Shown: one piece after another, positions 36,905 to 45,451 of the stretch
Position numbering within the stretch: position 1 is the first letter of the stretch
How the letters are laid out: every line of letters begins with the position of its first letter
Assembly: GCA_023429375.1 (NCBI GenBank)
Contig: JAEYVY010000008.1
Span: 1 to 64,000 of the forward strand
Reading direction: 5' to 3'
DNA from: Bacteroidota bacterium
Lineage (GTDB): Bacteria; Bacteroidota; Bacteroidia; Bacteroidales; Tannerellaceae
DNA: 64,000 nucleotides
The notes under the pieces: generated by a model
Databases searched by the model: none
What the model was told of the DNA's origin: nothing
The model's input: the letters and a program-made list of their open reading frames with translations, nothing else
Position numbers and translations under genes: made by a program

Positions 36905-37896
36905 TTAAGGATGAGGAAATGATTTATAAGAACATCTTAATTTAAATTCTAATCCACTTGCCCATTGTTCGATATCTATATCTTGCTCGACAGGAATAGC
37001 AAAAGGCTCTCCTGGAATAGGACCTAATCCTTCAGCTGCATAATAGTATTCGTGAGGAGAAAAGGCTTTAGTTGACACGGCTGACTGATGGTCTTTTCCT
37101 GCATACAACTTTAATCCCCCACGTCCTTTGAGAGTTGCAACCGTGTTGGATTGATGATTATACCAAATTCCAGCAAAATTTTTCCTTCTAAAACCAATAG
37201 TTACTTTAACAATAGGTATAGAGCCATCAAGACCAGTGTTAGAATTAATCCATACTTTTTCTTTACCACTTTTTGTCTCAGGAATTTTATTTATTCCAGA
37301 AATCACATCACCACTTGATGCTCTTGTCATGATTTCTATCGGAGGAGTCTCTTCTAGATCAACTAATTGTTGATATGTAGTTATATCCTTTAATGAAACT
37401 ACTTCATTATTTATTAGGACATCCCCATTAAGATTTGCCAGTCTTGAAAGTTTCTTATTGCTTATTGGGAGATATGCAGAATAGTCATCCCCCTCTTCCG
37501 GGAAAAATAGCATAGAATACTTTTCTTTAAATTCTTCGTACCCTCCTTTACGTTCATAGTACGATTCTGCTTCAATCATTGCAGATTCAAACATGTCGTA
37601 TATTGACTTAAAACCATTTTTTTCAGTTCATTGACTTGAGATTCATCGATAGAAAATAAACCATCCCCAGATTTTGTATGAACTAATGGAAGAAGTTCTT
37701 TAGCTATCTCTGTTAATTCATCTTTACTTGAAAAAGCAAGCATGCCATCTTTTAATTCTACTTTGTTTCCTGCTAGGTTTATGATTTTACTATTATTTGC
37801 CTTAGAAATTTGATTATTAGTAAAAATTTCCCCGTTATTGCATGAGGACAACAGAAGTAGTGGAACTAACAAAAAGTTAAGCAGTGAAGTTTTCAT
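36905..37896 (-). pseudogene. DUF4848-like lipoprotein, split by a frameshift in an A7 run
   Basis: Two overlapping frames make one protein. The first (37896 to 37576) has a signal peptide with lipobox LLSSC and runs to SQVNELKK. The second (through 37594 to 36905) continues KNGFKSIYDMFESAMIEAE to the C-terminus. They join at seven A's on the minus strand (T7 at 37617-37623 on the plus). One extra A restores a frame of about 330 residues. The second part resembles DUF4848. This may be decay, phase variation or a base error. Confidence 0.7.
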
Positions 37897-38170
37897 AAAT
37901 ATAAAATATATAGGGTGATATTTTTCACCAAATTAAAAAAGGTGAAGATTAATTATAACATACTTAATAGAAATTATATTCTTACATGTTAATATTAGAC
38001 AATATGACTCTGTGGTAAATATCCCCAAAAAAATCATAATGTCAAAATATATTATACATATTAACATATAATGGTGTGTTATTGGTTGTGTAATCTTTTG
38101 TTTATGCTGTTTCGGGTTGACAAAATAATATGTCATGGATTTTCTTAGGTGAAGACGTGTAAACTTAATT

Positions 38171-38365
38171 TTACCCCATCCCCCTTATTTCAAACTCAAT
38201 ATACTCCTTTCCCTTCTTAACTATCTCCGTTTCAATAATAGCCCGACGAATCAACCTGTCATCGAATCCGTATTTCTTACTCAAAATATCTTGTGTAGGC
38301 TTAACCGGATTATCCCAATCCGATAGTGAATTTCTGAATCCAAAATGTATTATATCATAACTTAC
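38171..38365 (-). pseudogene. 3' remnant of a RusA-like Holliday junction resolvase gene
   Basis: An open minus-strand frame of 64 codons without a start codon reads VSYDIIHFGFRNSLSDWDNP, then VKPTQDILSKKYGFDDRLIR and ends KKGKEYIEFEIRGMG. The DWDNPVKPTQDIL segment matches the Asp-rich DxDNxxKxxxD active-site region of RusA, and the tail is family-like. TAA at 38366-38368 closes the frame upstream, so the N-terminal half is lost. RusA genes usually come from prophages or plasmids, so this is a mobile-element trace. Elsewhere, 37897-38602 is AT-rich with nothing recognised. Confidence 0.55.
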
Positions 38366-38602
38366 TTAATCCTATCAAAATCTACCCAAACTTGAGTGAA
38401 TCACCGGATGTTCGGTAGGGTAGTTTTATTGAAGTGTGACGTAATAATGTAATGACTCCAATATTTTGGTGGACGGACACAACAAAAAATCATCACATTT
38501 TCTTAGAATAATTACTGTCTAGATTTGATTTTATTAATATACTTTCATGCAGCCTTTTTTAAATTTACTACATCTATCTATATGTTGCTAAATTATACTA
38601 TT

Positions 38603-38977
38603 ATGATAACACGTTATTTTATTTTCCTGATATTGACATTTGTTACTTTTCTTGTTTCTTGTGATAAGGATAATGTTGAAGATGCGAACTTTCATAAACT
38701 AAGTCATCGTATAGGGCTTTGGGTTAGTACTGATCAAAAAGATACATTAGATTTCGTTGATTCTTCAACTTTAATAAGAAAGGGTTATTATTATAATGAA
38801 AAGTATAAATACAAAATAAAGGAAAAAACTCTTTTTATTTATCTTTTTTCAGGTGAGGAGGACTTGGGTTCCCAACATCAAATAATAGAAGCAAAAAATG
38901 GAAAAGTACACCTCAGTAATATGTTTATAGTGATAGGATTTGATGACGGTTCAATAATGTATTATAAAGTCAAATAA
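38603..38977 (+). CDS. small lipoprotein of unknown function
   Basis: I do not recognise this 124-residue protein. The ATG at 38603 begins MITRYFIFLILTFVTFLVSC, a clear lipoprotein signal with Cys near residue 20. The frame is open from 38525, but the upstream residues do not look like a signal peptide. The mature part is Lys/Asp-rich with beta-strand character. It lies at the far end of the accessory region and is low in G+C like its neighbours there. Confidence 0.65.
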   Translation: MITRYFIFLILTFVTFLVSCDKDNVEDANFHKLSHRIGLWVSTDQKDTLDFVDSSTLIRKGYYYNEKYKYKIKEKTLFIYLFSGEEDLGSQHQIIEAKNGKVHLSNMFIVIGFDDGSIMYYKVK

Positions 38978-39049
38978 ATGTCCTGTATAGCATTGATTTG
39001 CTGCTTTTGATATCTGTGAAAGAAATGCTATACTGTTAAGATAGAAAGG

Positions 39050-39066
39050 AGAGGGGAGCCCCCTCT
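39050..39066. terminator. hairpin between the small lipoprotein and the SPFH-tail-like gene
   Basis: AGAGGGG pairs with CCCCTCT around a 3-nt loop, with ctttatt to the right and A-rich sequence to the left. The two genes are convergent, so it may serve both. Confidence 0.6.
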
Positions 39067-39068
39067 CT

Positions 39069-39464
39069 TTATTGTTTTAATTTGTTTAAGTCCATAACCG
39101 GAGTCAGACCCTCGGCCGGTATATAAATTATCTGAGGCAAACTACCTTTGTCGGCTAGTTTTTCGAGTGTACGAATAAAGAGGTACTGATTGTATGTGCT
39201 TGACAAAGTTCCATTTTCAATTTTCATGGCTTCAGCCATACCTCGTGCACGTTCGATTTCTGCTTCTGCATTTAGCTTTTCAGCTTCTAGTCTGGCTTTG
39301 GCTTCTTCCACAAGGATTTTTCTGTTTTGTTCAGCTTTGGCCATTTCTGCCTTACCTGCCATTTCCTGTTGCCAAACATTGTATTGAGGAATACCCCACA
39401 TTAAACCGGCAATACAAGCGATCGCTAATATCGCGATGATTATACCTAAATAGATGTTTTTCAT
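39069..39464 (-). CDS. small membrane protein with SPFH/band-7-like C-terminus
   Basis: The 131-residue protein has one N-terminal membrane segment (about 5-25), a charged Ala/Glu/Lys-rich helix (KAEMAKAEQNRKILVEEAKA near 38-75, likely coiled coil) and a tail YLFIRTLEKLADKGSLPQII. That tail resembles the end of prohibitin-type SPFH proteins, but the SPFH domain itself is missing. It may be a membrane scaffold part. Function is unknown, and I see no adjacent partner. Confidence 0.6.
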   Translation of the reverse strand: MKNIYLGIIIAILAIACIAGLMWGIPQYNVWQQEMAGKAEMAKAEQNRKILVEEAKARLEAEKLNAEAEIERARGMAEAMKIENGTLSSTYNQYLFIRTLEKLADKGSLPQIIYIPAEGLTPVMDLNKLKQ

Positions 39465-39697
39465 ATGAATGATTGGGTTTTATAAAGCCTGCCCAAGGCA
39501 AATACTGTTGTTGAACGATGGGCCGAAGGTAATTAATATTTTGATTCATATTAATCTTTCATTTTGTGTTGTTTTCATGTTTGATCCTTTTCTTGTAAAA
39601 CCGGATTTTCAAAGCTTGTAGTCTATATTTTGTGAAAATATAATGTGGATTTTTCTGATATGAATTAGTCGCAAAAAAAGCTGCCAAAAGTGATGAG

Positions 39698-39861
39698 TCA
39701 TCCCGATGTGAATTTGAGCGAATGAAAGCCTTGAAAAACAATTTATATAGCGTTATAAAAAAAGATCTCGAACGTTTTTAAAAAACATCGGGGTCTTTTT
39801 TAAAAACGTTCGAGGTGTTTTTTTAAAAGCATCGGGATGTATTTTATATGTTGATAATCAA
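39698..39861 (-). repeat. CATCnCGATG dispersed repeat, copy B
   Basis: This is the reverse-complement counterpart of 24048-24211. It begins tcatcccgatgtgaat, has internal cores (gatctcgaacg, acatcggggtc, acgttcgaggtg, gcatcgggatg) between A/T tracts, and ends TTGATAATCAA. The length of about 164 bp equals copy A, which suggests one mobile or duplicated unit. It fills much of the 487-bp gap between the SPFH-tail-like gene and the LysR gene, and no gene is supported there. Confidence 0.75.
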
Positions 39862-39951
39862 TGAATAACAACATCGATATGTGATTTTATTTTCGACATT
39901 GTTTTACCACTGTTTTTTTGAGGTTGCTGTGATTGATCTGTTAGTTCCAAT

Positions 39952-40851
39952 TTATTCCGTAGTTGAAATACCCAATATTTGTCTTATTTCTTCTATTTGA
40001 TTTTCATTTACATAGGCTGGATTGTAGGCAAGCCAAAGTTGATTTTTTGTATTCTCGTTTCCTTTCCAGAGTATCTTTAGCTGTTGGTGAGTGAGGCTTT
40101 CACCAACCAGCAGGTCTGATGCTATTGTTATGCCGTAATTGAAATGCACGGCCTTTATCATCATATTAATATCGGGGATAACTTGGTGAGGTTTTATGAG
40201 CGGTCTTTTGCCGAAGTTTTCGAGCCAGAAGCGACGGATGATGGATAGTTTGTTATCGTAGGCAATCCATTTCTGGTTCAGAAGCCATTCCTCAACACCG
40301 GTTATCTTGTTCTCTTTAATACGTTGTTCTAACTCTTTGCAGTCATAATTGGCATGGGCGATGATCATAAAACTCTCTTCAACTAAAGGCTCGTAGATGA
40401 TGCCGTCGGTCGCTGTTTTCTTTGTGGCAATCACAAAGTCCAGGCTCCTGTCCTGTAGCTTTTTTATTAAAACGTCGGGTAGACCAAATTGAAGATTTAC
40501 ATCTTTATTGCATTCTCCTAACTTCTTCAGCAGAATATTATTGGCATATTCTATCGGTGATCCTATCTTAAGCTGTTGCAGTCGTGCAAGAGCCGATTTT
40601 CTGAATTCCACTTCTACTCGCTCCAGGTTTTCTATCGATTCAACAATCTGTGCATAAAGCATTTTGCCAAACTCGGTAGGCTCTAACTTGCGGGGATGTC
40701 TTAAAAATAATTTTTGACCGATATAACTTTCTAAAGCAGCGAGTTGAATGCTGACATTTGGTTGAGAAATCAGCAACTCTTCCGAAGCACGAGTCAGATT
40801 ACCGTTTTGATAGATCGATTTAAACGTTCTGTACCATTCTAAGTTGACCAT
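39952..40851 (-). CDS. LysR-family transcriptional regulator
   Basis: The 299-residue protein has the LysR winged helix-turn-helix (residues about 4-62, with FKSIYQNGNLTRASEELLIS and QPNVSIQLAALESYIGQKLF) and a periplasmic-binding-protein-like effector domain. It is divergent from a pirin gene across 133 bp that holds a perfect 7-bp inverted repeat. By the usual LysR pattern it likely controls itself and the pirin gene. Effector unknown. Confidence 0.9.
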   Translation of the reverse strand: MVNLEWYRTFKSIYQNGNLTRASEELLISQPNVSIQLAALESYIGQKLFLRHPRKLEPTEFGKMLYAQIVESIENLERVEVEFRKSALARLQQLKIGSPIEYANNILLKKLGECNKDVNLQFGLPDVLIKKLQDRSLDFVIATKKTATDGIIYEPLVEESFMIIAHANYDCKELEQRIKENKITGVEEWLLNQKWIAYDNKLSIIRRFWLENFGKRPLIKPHQVIPDINMMIKAVHFNYGITIASDLLVGESLTHQQLKILWKGNENTKNQLWLAYNPAYVNENQIEEIRQILGISTTE

Positions 40852-40886
40852 AAGGCAGATATAATAATTAGATCTATAAATATATT

Positions 40887-40912
40887 AATAGATATCCATA
40901 AAACAATCTATT
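40887..40912. promoter_or_regulatory. candidate LysR operator
   Basis: AATAGAT, 12 bp, ATCTATT is a perfect interrupted palindrome between the divergent LysR and pirin genes. It contains the T-N11-A type arrangement and lies 22 bp before the pirin -7 element. Confidence 0.5.
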
Positions 40913-40934
40913 TTCATAATAAATATGCCTGCCG

Positions 40935-40942
40935 TATCTTTG
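40935..40942 (+). promoter_or_regulatory. -7 element of the pirin gene
   Basis: TATCTTTG matches TAnnTTTG, 43 bp before the start codon and downstream of the LysR palindrome. Confidence 0.5.
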
Positions 40943-40984
40943 TCGTATTAAAATGATAATAATTTAAAAGAGAGGACTATTGTT

Positions 40985-41698
40985 ATGAAAACTGTATTAT
41001 TTAGAGAAGAAACGAGAGGACATGCTAACCATGGATGGTTAGAGTCAAAACATACATTTAGTTTTGCAGGATATTTCAACCGAGCCAGAATGGGATTTGG
41101 ACTGTTGAGAGTGGTTAACGACGACCGTGTGATGGGTGGTGAAGGTTTTGGTACCCATCCTCATGAGGATATGGAAATTGTATCAATCCCTCTTTCGGGC
41201 AGTCTGGCGCACAAGGATAGTATGGGTCATGAAGAGATTATCAGGTCTGGTGAGATACAGGTGATGAGTGCCGGAACAGGTATAACACATAGCGAATACA
41301 ATGCAAGTAAAGATCAGGCTGTGGAGTTCTTTCAAATATGGGTTTTCCCAAGAGCGGATGGATTAAAACCAAGATATGATCAAAAAGCGTTTGATTTTAG
41401 CAAAAAGCACAATGATTTGACGTTGGTCGTTTCGCCAGACAATGAAGACGGAAGCCTAATGGTTAATCAAGATGTATGGTTTAGTTTGGGAACATTTGAT
41501 AAGGACAAATCAAAGACCTATGAGGTAAGACGGAAAGAAAATGGAGTTTTTGCCATGGTTGTTGAGGGAGAATTTGAAGTGGCTGGTACCAAACTTTCAA
41601 GGCGCGACGCTATGGGTATTTACGAAGCCGATAATTTGGATATCAAATCGCTTACAGATAATGCACGTATCTTGTTGATTGATGTTCCGATGAAATGA
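40985..41698 (+). CDS. pirin-family bicupin
   Basis: This 237-residue metal-binding bicupin is related to YhhW-type pirins, some of which have quercetinase activity. The N-terminal iron site is intact: FGTHPHEDMEIVSIPLSG and STGTGITHSEYN supply the His, His, His and Glu ligands. HGWLESKHTFSFAGYF is a family marker. It is divergent from a LysR regulator, its probable controller. The substrate cannot be read from sequence. Confidence 0.92.
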   Translation: MKTVLFREETRGHANHGWLESKHTFSFAGYFNRARMGFGLLRVVNDDRVMGGEGFGTHPHEDMEIVSIPLSGSLAHKDSMGHEEIIRSGEIQVMSAGTGITHSEYNASKDQAVEFFQIWVFPRADGLKPRYDQKAFDFSKKHNDLTLVVSPDNEDGSLMVNQDVWFSLGTFDKDKSKTYEVRRKENGVFAMVVEGEFEVAGTKLSRRDAMGIYEADNLDIKSLTDNARILLIDVPMK

Positions 41699-41748
41699 GA
41701 GTTATCTATAACATGATGTTATAGTCAATAAAAATCAAATTGTTTCTT

Positions 41749-41756
41749 TATATTTG
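41749..41756 (+). promoter_or_regulatory. -7 element of tRNA-Val
   Basis: TATATTTG followed by C matches TAnnTTTG and ends 4 bp before the mature tRNA, implying almost no 5' leader. Confidence 0.45.
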
Positions 41757-41760
41757 CGTT

Positions 41761-41835
41761 GAACCGTTAGCTCAGTTGGTTTAGAGCGCTGCCTTGACAG
41801 GGCAGAGGTCGCCGGTTCGAGCCCGGCACGGTTCA
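41761..41835 (+). tRNA. tRNA-Val (anticodon GAC)
   Basis: A 75-nt cloverleaf. The acceptor GAACCGT pairs with ACGGTTC, the D-arm is AGCTCAGTTGGTTTAGAGC, the anticodon stem CTGCC/GGCAG encloses TTGACAG with anticodon GAC, the T-arm GCCGGTTCGAGCCCGGC follows, and the discriminator is A. CCA is not encoded. Confidence 0.95.
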
Positions 41836-41848
41836 CGCGTAATAGCTA

Positions 41849-41897
41849 AGACTTAATCTGACAATTATAGAAAACTTGCAACTGTCAGATTAAGTCT
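41849..41897 (+). terminator. long hairpin after tRNA-Val
   Basis: AGACTTAATCTGACA at 41849-41863 is the exact reverse complement of 41883-41897, with a 19-nt loop. It is followed by a short CAACTTTT. It probably ends the tRNA transcript and perhaps that of the convergent PepSY-like gene. Confidence 0.6.
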
Positions 41898-41939
41898 CAA
41901 CTTTTACATTAATATCATTAGGAATTCACCTTCCTTTTT

Positions 41940-42848
41940 TTAATCTCTCACTGTTTGTATGTGTTTACCTGTCAAGTCAAAATATATCTTATAGTCAGGT
42001 TTCCCATCAATTTCTACCACGTATCCTTTTTCGATAGTTATACCAGAGGCAGCAATACTAAACTCGTTGATCGCTTGTCCTAGATGATTTTCGTCCAGAT
42101 AGTCAAGAATACTAGTTGACCTCAATTCTCCTTGAATAATTGGACGAATTATATCTGTCCCATTATCAGCCTCTATGCTCTTAAAAGAGCCATCACTGGC
42201 AAAAAACTCTACTTCTACTTCAGTCTGATTCTTTTTGTATTCGACCTCGTATTTATTCCATTCTTTCTCAATTCTGTCTGGTGTTTGTCCTTTAAAATAA
42301 GTGTTTAGAAACTCTTGACTCGTAGTTGGAAGGGATTCAACCTTAACTGTTTCTTTGCCTTTACTTTCTTCTCCTTTATCTTTCAACACATCCCCTTTGG
42401 CATCAAAATAAATATCTCTATCATTTCTTAACTCTATTTTAAAGCCCTGTCCATTCTCTGAATACGGTCCTGTCTTTTCAATTTCTTCTATAATAGCATT
42501 TGGATATGTAGAACTAATATAACTCAAAGCATTCTCTGGTAATAGCATCGCTATAGAATTAGGAAGAGTATTCCCATTTAGGTCTATCTCTTTCCATATT
42601 CCATTAGGGTAAAAATCAATCTCTGTTCTATCATTAAACATCACTTCATACGTACCATCACTATCTTTTTCTATATAAGAGATATTAAATTCGTTGAAAT
42701 CAGTAAAATGCTTTATTAAAAAGCTCTTTGCTGTTTCGGGGATCTCGGAAAAAGATACTCTTTCATTGTTATCTTCATCACTACAAGAAACTAATATTAG
42801 ACTTGCAATAAATCCCATTAGGACTAAAAACACTTTTTTCATAACCAT
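41940..42848 (-). CDS. PepSY-like (BLIP-like) lipoprotein with repeated domains
   Basis: The 302-residue protein has a lipobox ILVSC (Cys near residue 22) and what look like three PepSY-like repeats (about 35-95, 100-155 and 170-230), each with a pattern like YEVMFNDRTEIDFYPNGIWK, then a last region with YVVEIDGKPDYKIYFDLTGK. Such proteins occur beside two-component systems in Bacteroidetes. It follows another PepSY-like gene by 34 bp, downstream of a sensor and regulator. It is probably a target or sensor of envelope state; ligand unknown. Confidence 0.72.
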   Translation of the reverse strand: MVMKKVFLVLMGFIASLILVSCSDEDNNERVSFSEIPETAKSFLIKHFTDFNEFNISYIEKDSDGTYEVMFNDRTEIDFYPNGIWKEIDLNGNTLPNSIAMLLPENALSYISSTYPNAIIEEIEKTGPYSENGQGFKIELRNDRDIYFDAKGDVLKDKGEESKGKETVKVESLPTTSQEFLNTYFKGQTPDRIEKEWNKYEVEYKKNQTEVEVEFFASDGSFKSIEADNGTDIIRPIIQGELRSTSILDYLDENHLGQAINEFSIAASGITIEKGYVVEIDGKPDYKIYFDLTGKHIQTVRD

Positions 42849-42882
42849 CTGATTTTATATTTCTGTAATTGTTCGTTAATAA

Positions 42883-43416
42883 TTATTCAATACCTTCTTT
42901 TAGTATTGTCCCATTAAAGTCAAGAGCAAGTTTTACTTCATAATCACCTTTTTCCAATTCTAGCTTATAAAAAGTATCTTTTCCCTTCACTATCTTTTCT
43001 GCATCTTCAATCCTGAAATTAGGATATTTTGCTAGTGCACCATTCTTTACTATTGCAGGCACATCTTTTGTTGAGATTTCTTCGCTATACATAATAAGTT
43101 TATCTGCCATATCATAGTATGCTTTATAATCTCTGGACGGAAATCGGCCTATCTCAAATTCAACTTCATAAAGGATATCTGATTTTTCCCATTCAATTTC
43201 ACGTGAACCAGGAAAGTCTTTTAACTGTTTCTTTTGCAATTCTTGAGAAGGATAGGTATCCTGAGGTTTAAACATTTTGTGTTTTTGATACATTTCATCA
43301 ATCTGCTGCACTGTATACTCTGCTGTTACGCTAGGTGATAGTTGTGCAAAAATATTAGTAGAGGATAATATTAGAATACTCAATGTAAATACACTTGATG
43401 TTATCATTTTCTTCAT
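42883..43416 (-). CDS. PepSY-like secreted protein
   Basis: The 177-residue protein has a signal peptide (hydrophobic SSVFTLSILILSSTNIFAQ) and PepSY-like repeats: FPGSREIEWEKSDILYEVEFE and FRIEDAEKIVKGKDTFYKLE. It may bind a ligand or modulate a protease in the periplasm, as proposed for PepSY proteins. It is the first of two PepSY-like genes following a two-component system, and a -7-like site lies just upstream. Confidence 0.7.
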   Translation of the reverse strand: MKKMITSSVFTLSILILSSTNIFAQLSPSVTAEYTVQQIDEMYQKHKMFKPQDTYPSQELQKKQLKDFPGSREIEWEKSDILYEVEFEIGRFPSRDYKAYYDMADKLIMYSEEISTKDVPAIVKNGALAKYPNFRIEDAEKIVKGKDTFYKLELEKGDYEVKLALDFNGTILKEGIE

Positions 43417-43452
43417 AAATCAATCTTTTAATTATTAAACTTAATCTATGAA

Positions 43453-43460
43453 CAAAGATA
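43453..43460 (-). promoter_or_regulatory. -7 element for the PepSY-like gene pair
   Basis: On the minus strand this is TATCTTTG, 37 bp before the start of the 177-residue protein. It implies separate transcription from the kinase gene, and this is a natural place for the response regulator to act. Confidence 0.4.
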
Positions 43461-43508
43461 GAGGTGGAAATCTGTAAAGATTTGGGAATGATTTGGAGGA
43501 TTCATTAT

Positions 43509-44780
43509 TTAATTGAAATAAACAGAAATAGTGTGCATTTCTTTATAAGTATATTCTATTCTGAATTTATAAATAGATACAATAGAAGATACAATAGCTA
43601 AACCTAATCCCGTTGAAGAATTCATTTCTTTCCCAGACTTATATCTCTCAAAGATATTAATCCCATTAGGCAATGCATTACCATCATTAGCTATGATAAA
43701 AGAATTCTTGTTCAATGCTATATTTATTCTTCCTCCTGATATATTATAATTAATAGCATTTTTAACGAGATTACTAATCATAATATGCGCCAAGTCTACA
43801 TTCATTTCAAAAATAGGAGCTTCTTGAATATTGATATCTAATGAAATATTTTTATGTTCTATAAGGTCTTCGAAATTTTCAAGTACTTCGTTTAGTGTAT
43901 CCATCAGGTTGACCTCCTGATTAGCTATGAATTGCCTATTGTTAATTTTAGAAAGGAGCAGAAGACTTGAGTTTAGTCGTTTCATCCTATTCAAGTTAGA
44001 AAGAATGCCATTGAGCTCTATTAATTGATGTTTAGGTATTTCTTCAGAACTCATCAACAACTCTATTTTATTTATAACTATAGTTAAAGGAGTCTGCAAT
44101 TCATGAGAGGTATTTTCTATAAATATCTTTTGGTCTTTATAGGTTTGTATATTTTCTTTTAATAGAACTTCCACGGCATGATTAAGAGCTCTGAATTCTG
44201 TTATATTTGTCTTTGGAAAGTCTATCATTTGCGTACGATTCAAGCTAAAATTATGCAACTTATCTAAAAGCTCATCAAAAGGATTGCTACTCCGTCTGAT
44301 AATATATCTGCTTGCCCATAGAATTAATATACCTAGAGTTAACCATAATCCGATAAGCAGAAAAAGCATATTTTCAATAAGGTCTTCAGTTTCAACTGTG
44401 GAAGTAAATATCTTAATATAGTAATATTTGCCATTAGGTTGGCATTTGAAAGCTGTAGTTAGCATTCTTACTTCTTCAAATTCTTTTTCCGTTTCAAAAT
44501 AGAATGTTGTAGTAGAATACTCCTCTTTTATATTTTGAGCTTCATCTTCTGCTATTTCTTCAACAATCATGTTAATAGGATTATACTTCTCCATATTCTC
44601 CACGAAATAAGCATTTTTATTAGCCTCCATCACAAACTCTTGTTTCAGATTTGTCAGCCCCTCATCAACACCATCATATATCTCATACATTTGCGTTGAA
44701 AAATAGACAACAGACCATATCAAGAATATGATAATAAAAAGTCCTGTCAATCTCAGACTTAGATAGTCAGCTAGTTTCAT
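43509..44780 (-). CDS. two-component sensor histidine kinase
   Basis: This 423-residue inner-membrane kinase phosphorylates its partner regulator. Two membrane segments (about 12-30 and 135-157) enclose a periplasmic sensor of roughly 105 residues. A HAMP-like linker, the H-box NTSHELQTPLTIV (His near 229) and the ATPase domain with NLVKNAINYN and STGLGLAIVSSI follow. It overlaps the response regulator gene by 4 bp, so the two are translationally coupled. The signal is unknown, but the adjacent PepSY-like proteins hint at envelope or cation stress. Confidence 0.92.
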   Translation of the reverse strand: MKLADYLSLRLTGLFIIIFLIWSVVYFSTQMYEIYDGVDEGLTNLKQEFVMEANKNAYFVENMEKYNPINMIVEEIAEDEAQNIKEEYSTTTFYFETEKEFEEVRMLTTAFKCQPNGKYYYIKIFTSTVETEDLIENMLFLLIGLWLTLGILILWASRYIIRRSSNPFDELLDKLHNFSLNRTQMIDFPKTNITEFRALNHAVEVLLKENIQTYKDQKIFIENTSHELQTPLTIVINKIELLMSSEEIPKHQLIELNGILSNLNRMKRLNSSLLLLSKINNRQFIANQEVNLMDTLNEVLENFEDLIEHKNISLDINIQEAPIFEMNVDLAHIMISNLVKNAINYNISGGRINIALNKNSFIIANDGNALPNGINIFERYKSGKEMNSSTGLGLAIVSSIVSIYKFRIEYTYKEMHTISVYFN

Positions 44781-45451
44781 ATACTCATTTTATATCCAAC
44801 TCCGTAAATATTCTCTATTTCTACGTTAGAGTGACTATCCTTCAGCTTTTTTCTTAAGTTCTTAACTTGAGAATACACAAAATCAAAGCTATCAGCAGAG
44901 TCTATATTATCTCCCCATACGTGCTCGGCAAGAACCTCCTTTGTTATCAGTCTATTTGCATTGGTCCCCAAAAAGCTTAGGATATCATATTCTTTTCTAT
45001 TAAGTTTCAATTCTTTTCCATCTATCTTCACAATGTGTTGGTCAAAATCGATAACTAAATTACCGATACTTATTACATTTGACCCATCCAACTTTTTACG
45101 TCTAAGTACAGCCTTAATTCTAGCATGCAACTCTGTAAAGTGAAAAGGTTTGGTCAGGTAATCATCTGCACCCAAATCTAGTCCTAATACTTTATCATCA
45201 AGAGAATCCTTCGCAGAAATGATAATAACATTGGCTCTGATATTTTCTTTCCTCATTTCCTTAAGGATATTTAATCCTGTCCCTCCTGGTAGTGATATGT
45301 CTAAAAGAATGCAATCATATTCGTAAATCATGACTTTTTCGATACCAGAAGAAAAATCACTAGCAACCTCTACAATATAATTCTCTGTCTGCAAAAAATC
45401 TCTCATTGATTTCAGAATCTCAAATTCGTCTTCTATGATAAGTATCTTCAT
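44777..45451 (-). CDS. OmpR-family response regulator
   Basis: The 224-residue protein has an N-terminal receiver (IIEDEFEILKSMRDF, phospho-acceptor Asp in CILLDISLPGG, Lys in LTKPFHF) and a C-terminal winged-helix (about 125-220). It probably controls the PepSY-like genes downstream of the kinase. It is the first gene of the regulator-kinase pair. Confidence 0.94.
   Translation of the reverse strand: MKILIIEDEFEILKSMRDFLQTENYIVEVASDFSSGIEKVMIYEYDCILLDISLPGGTGLNILKEMRKENIRANVIIISAKDSLDDKVLGLDLGADDYLTKPFHFTELHARIKAVLRRKKLDGSNVISIGNLVIDFDQHIVKIDGKELKLNRKEYDILSFLGTNANRLITKEVLAEHVWGDNIDSADSFDFVYSQVKNLRKKLKDSHSNVEIENIYGVGYKMSI

Noticed and set aside
37933..38136. 67-residue minus-strand ORF
   Set aside because: Very AT-rich, without homology-like features or a credible start context.
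39559..39741. 60-residue minus-strand ORF
   Set aside because: It overlaps the end of repeat copy B and has no protein-like features.
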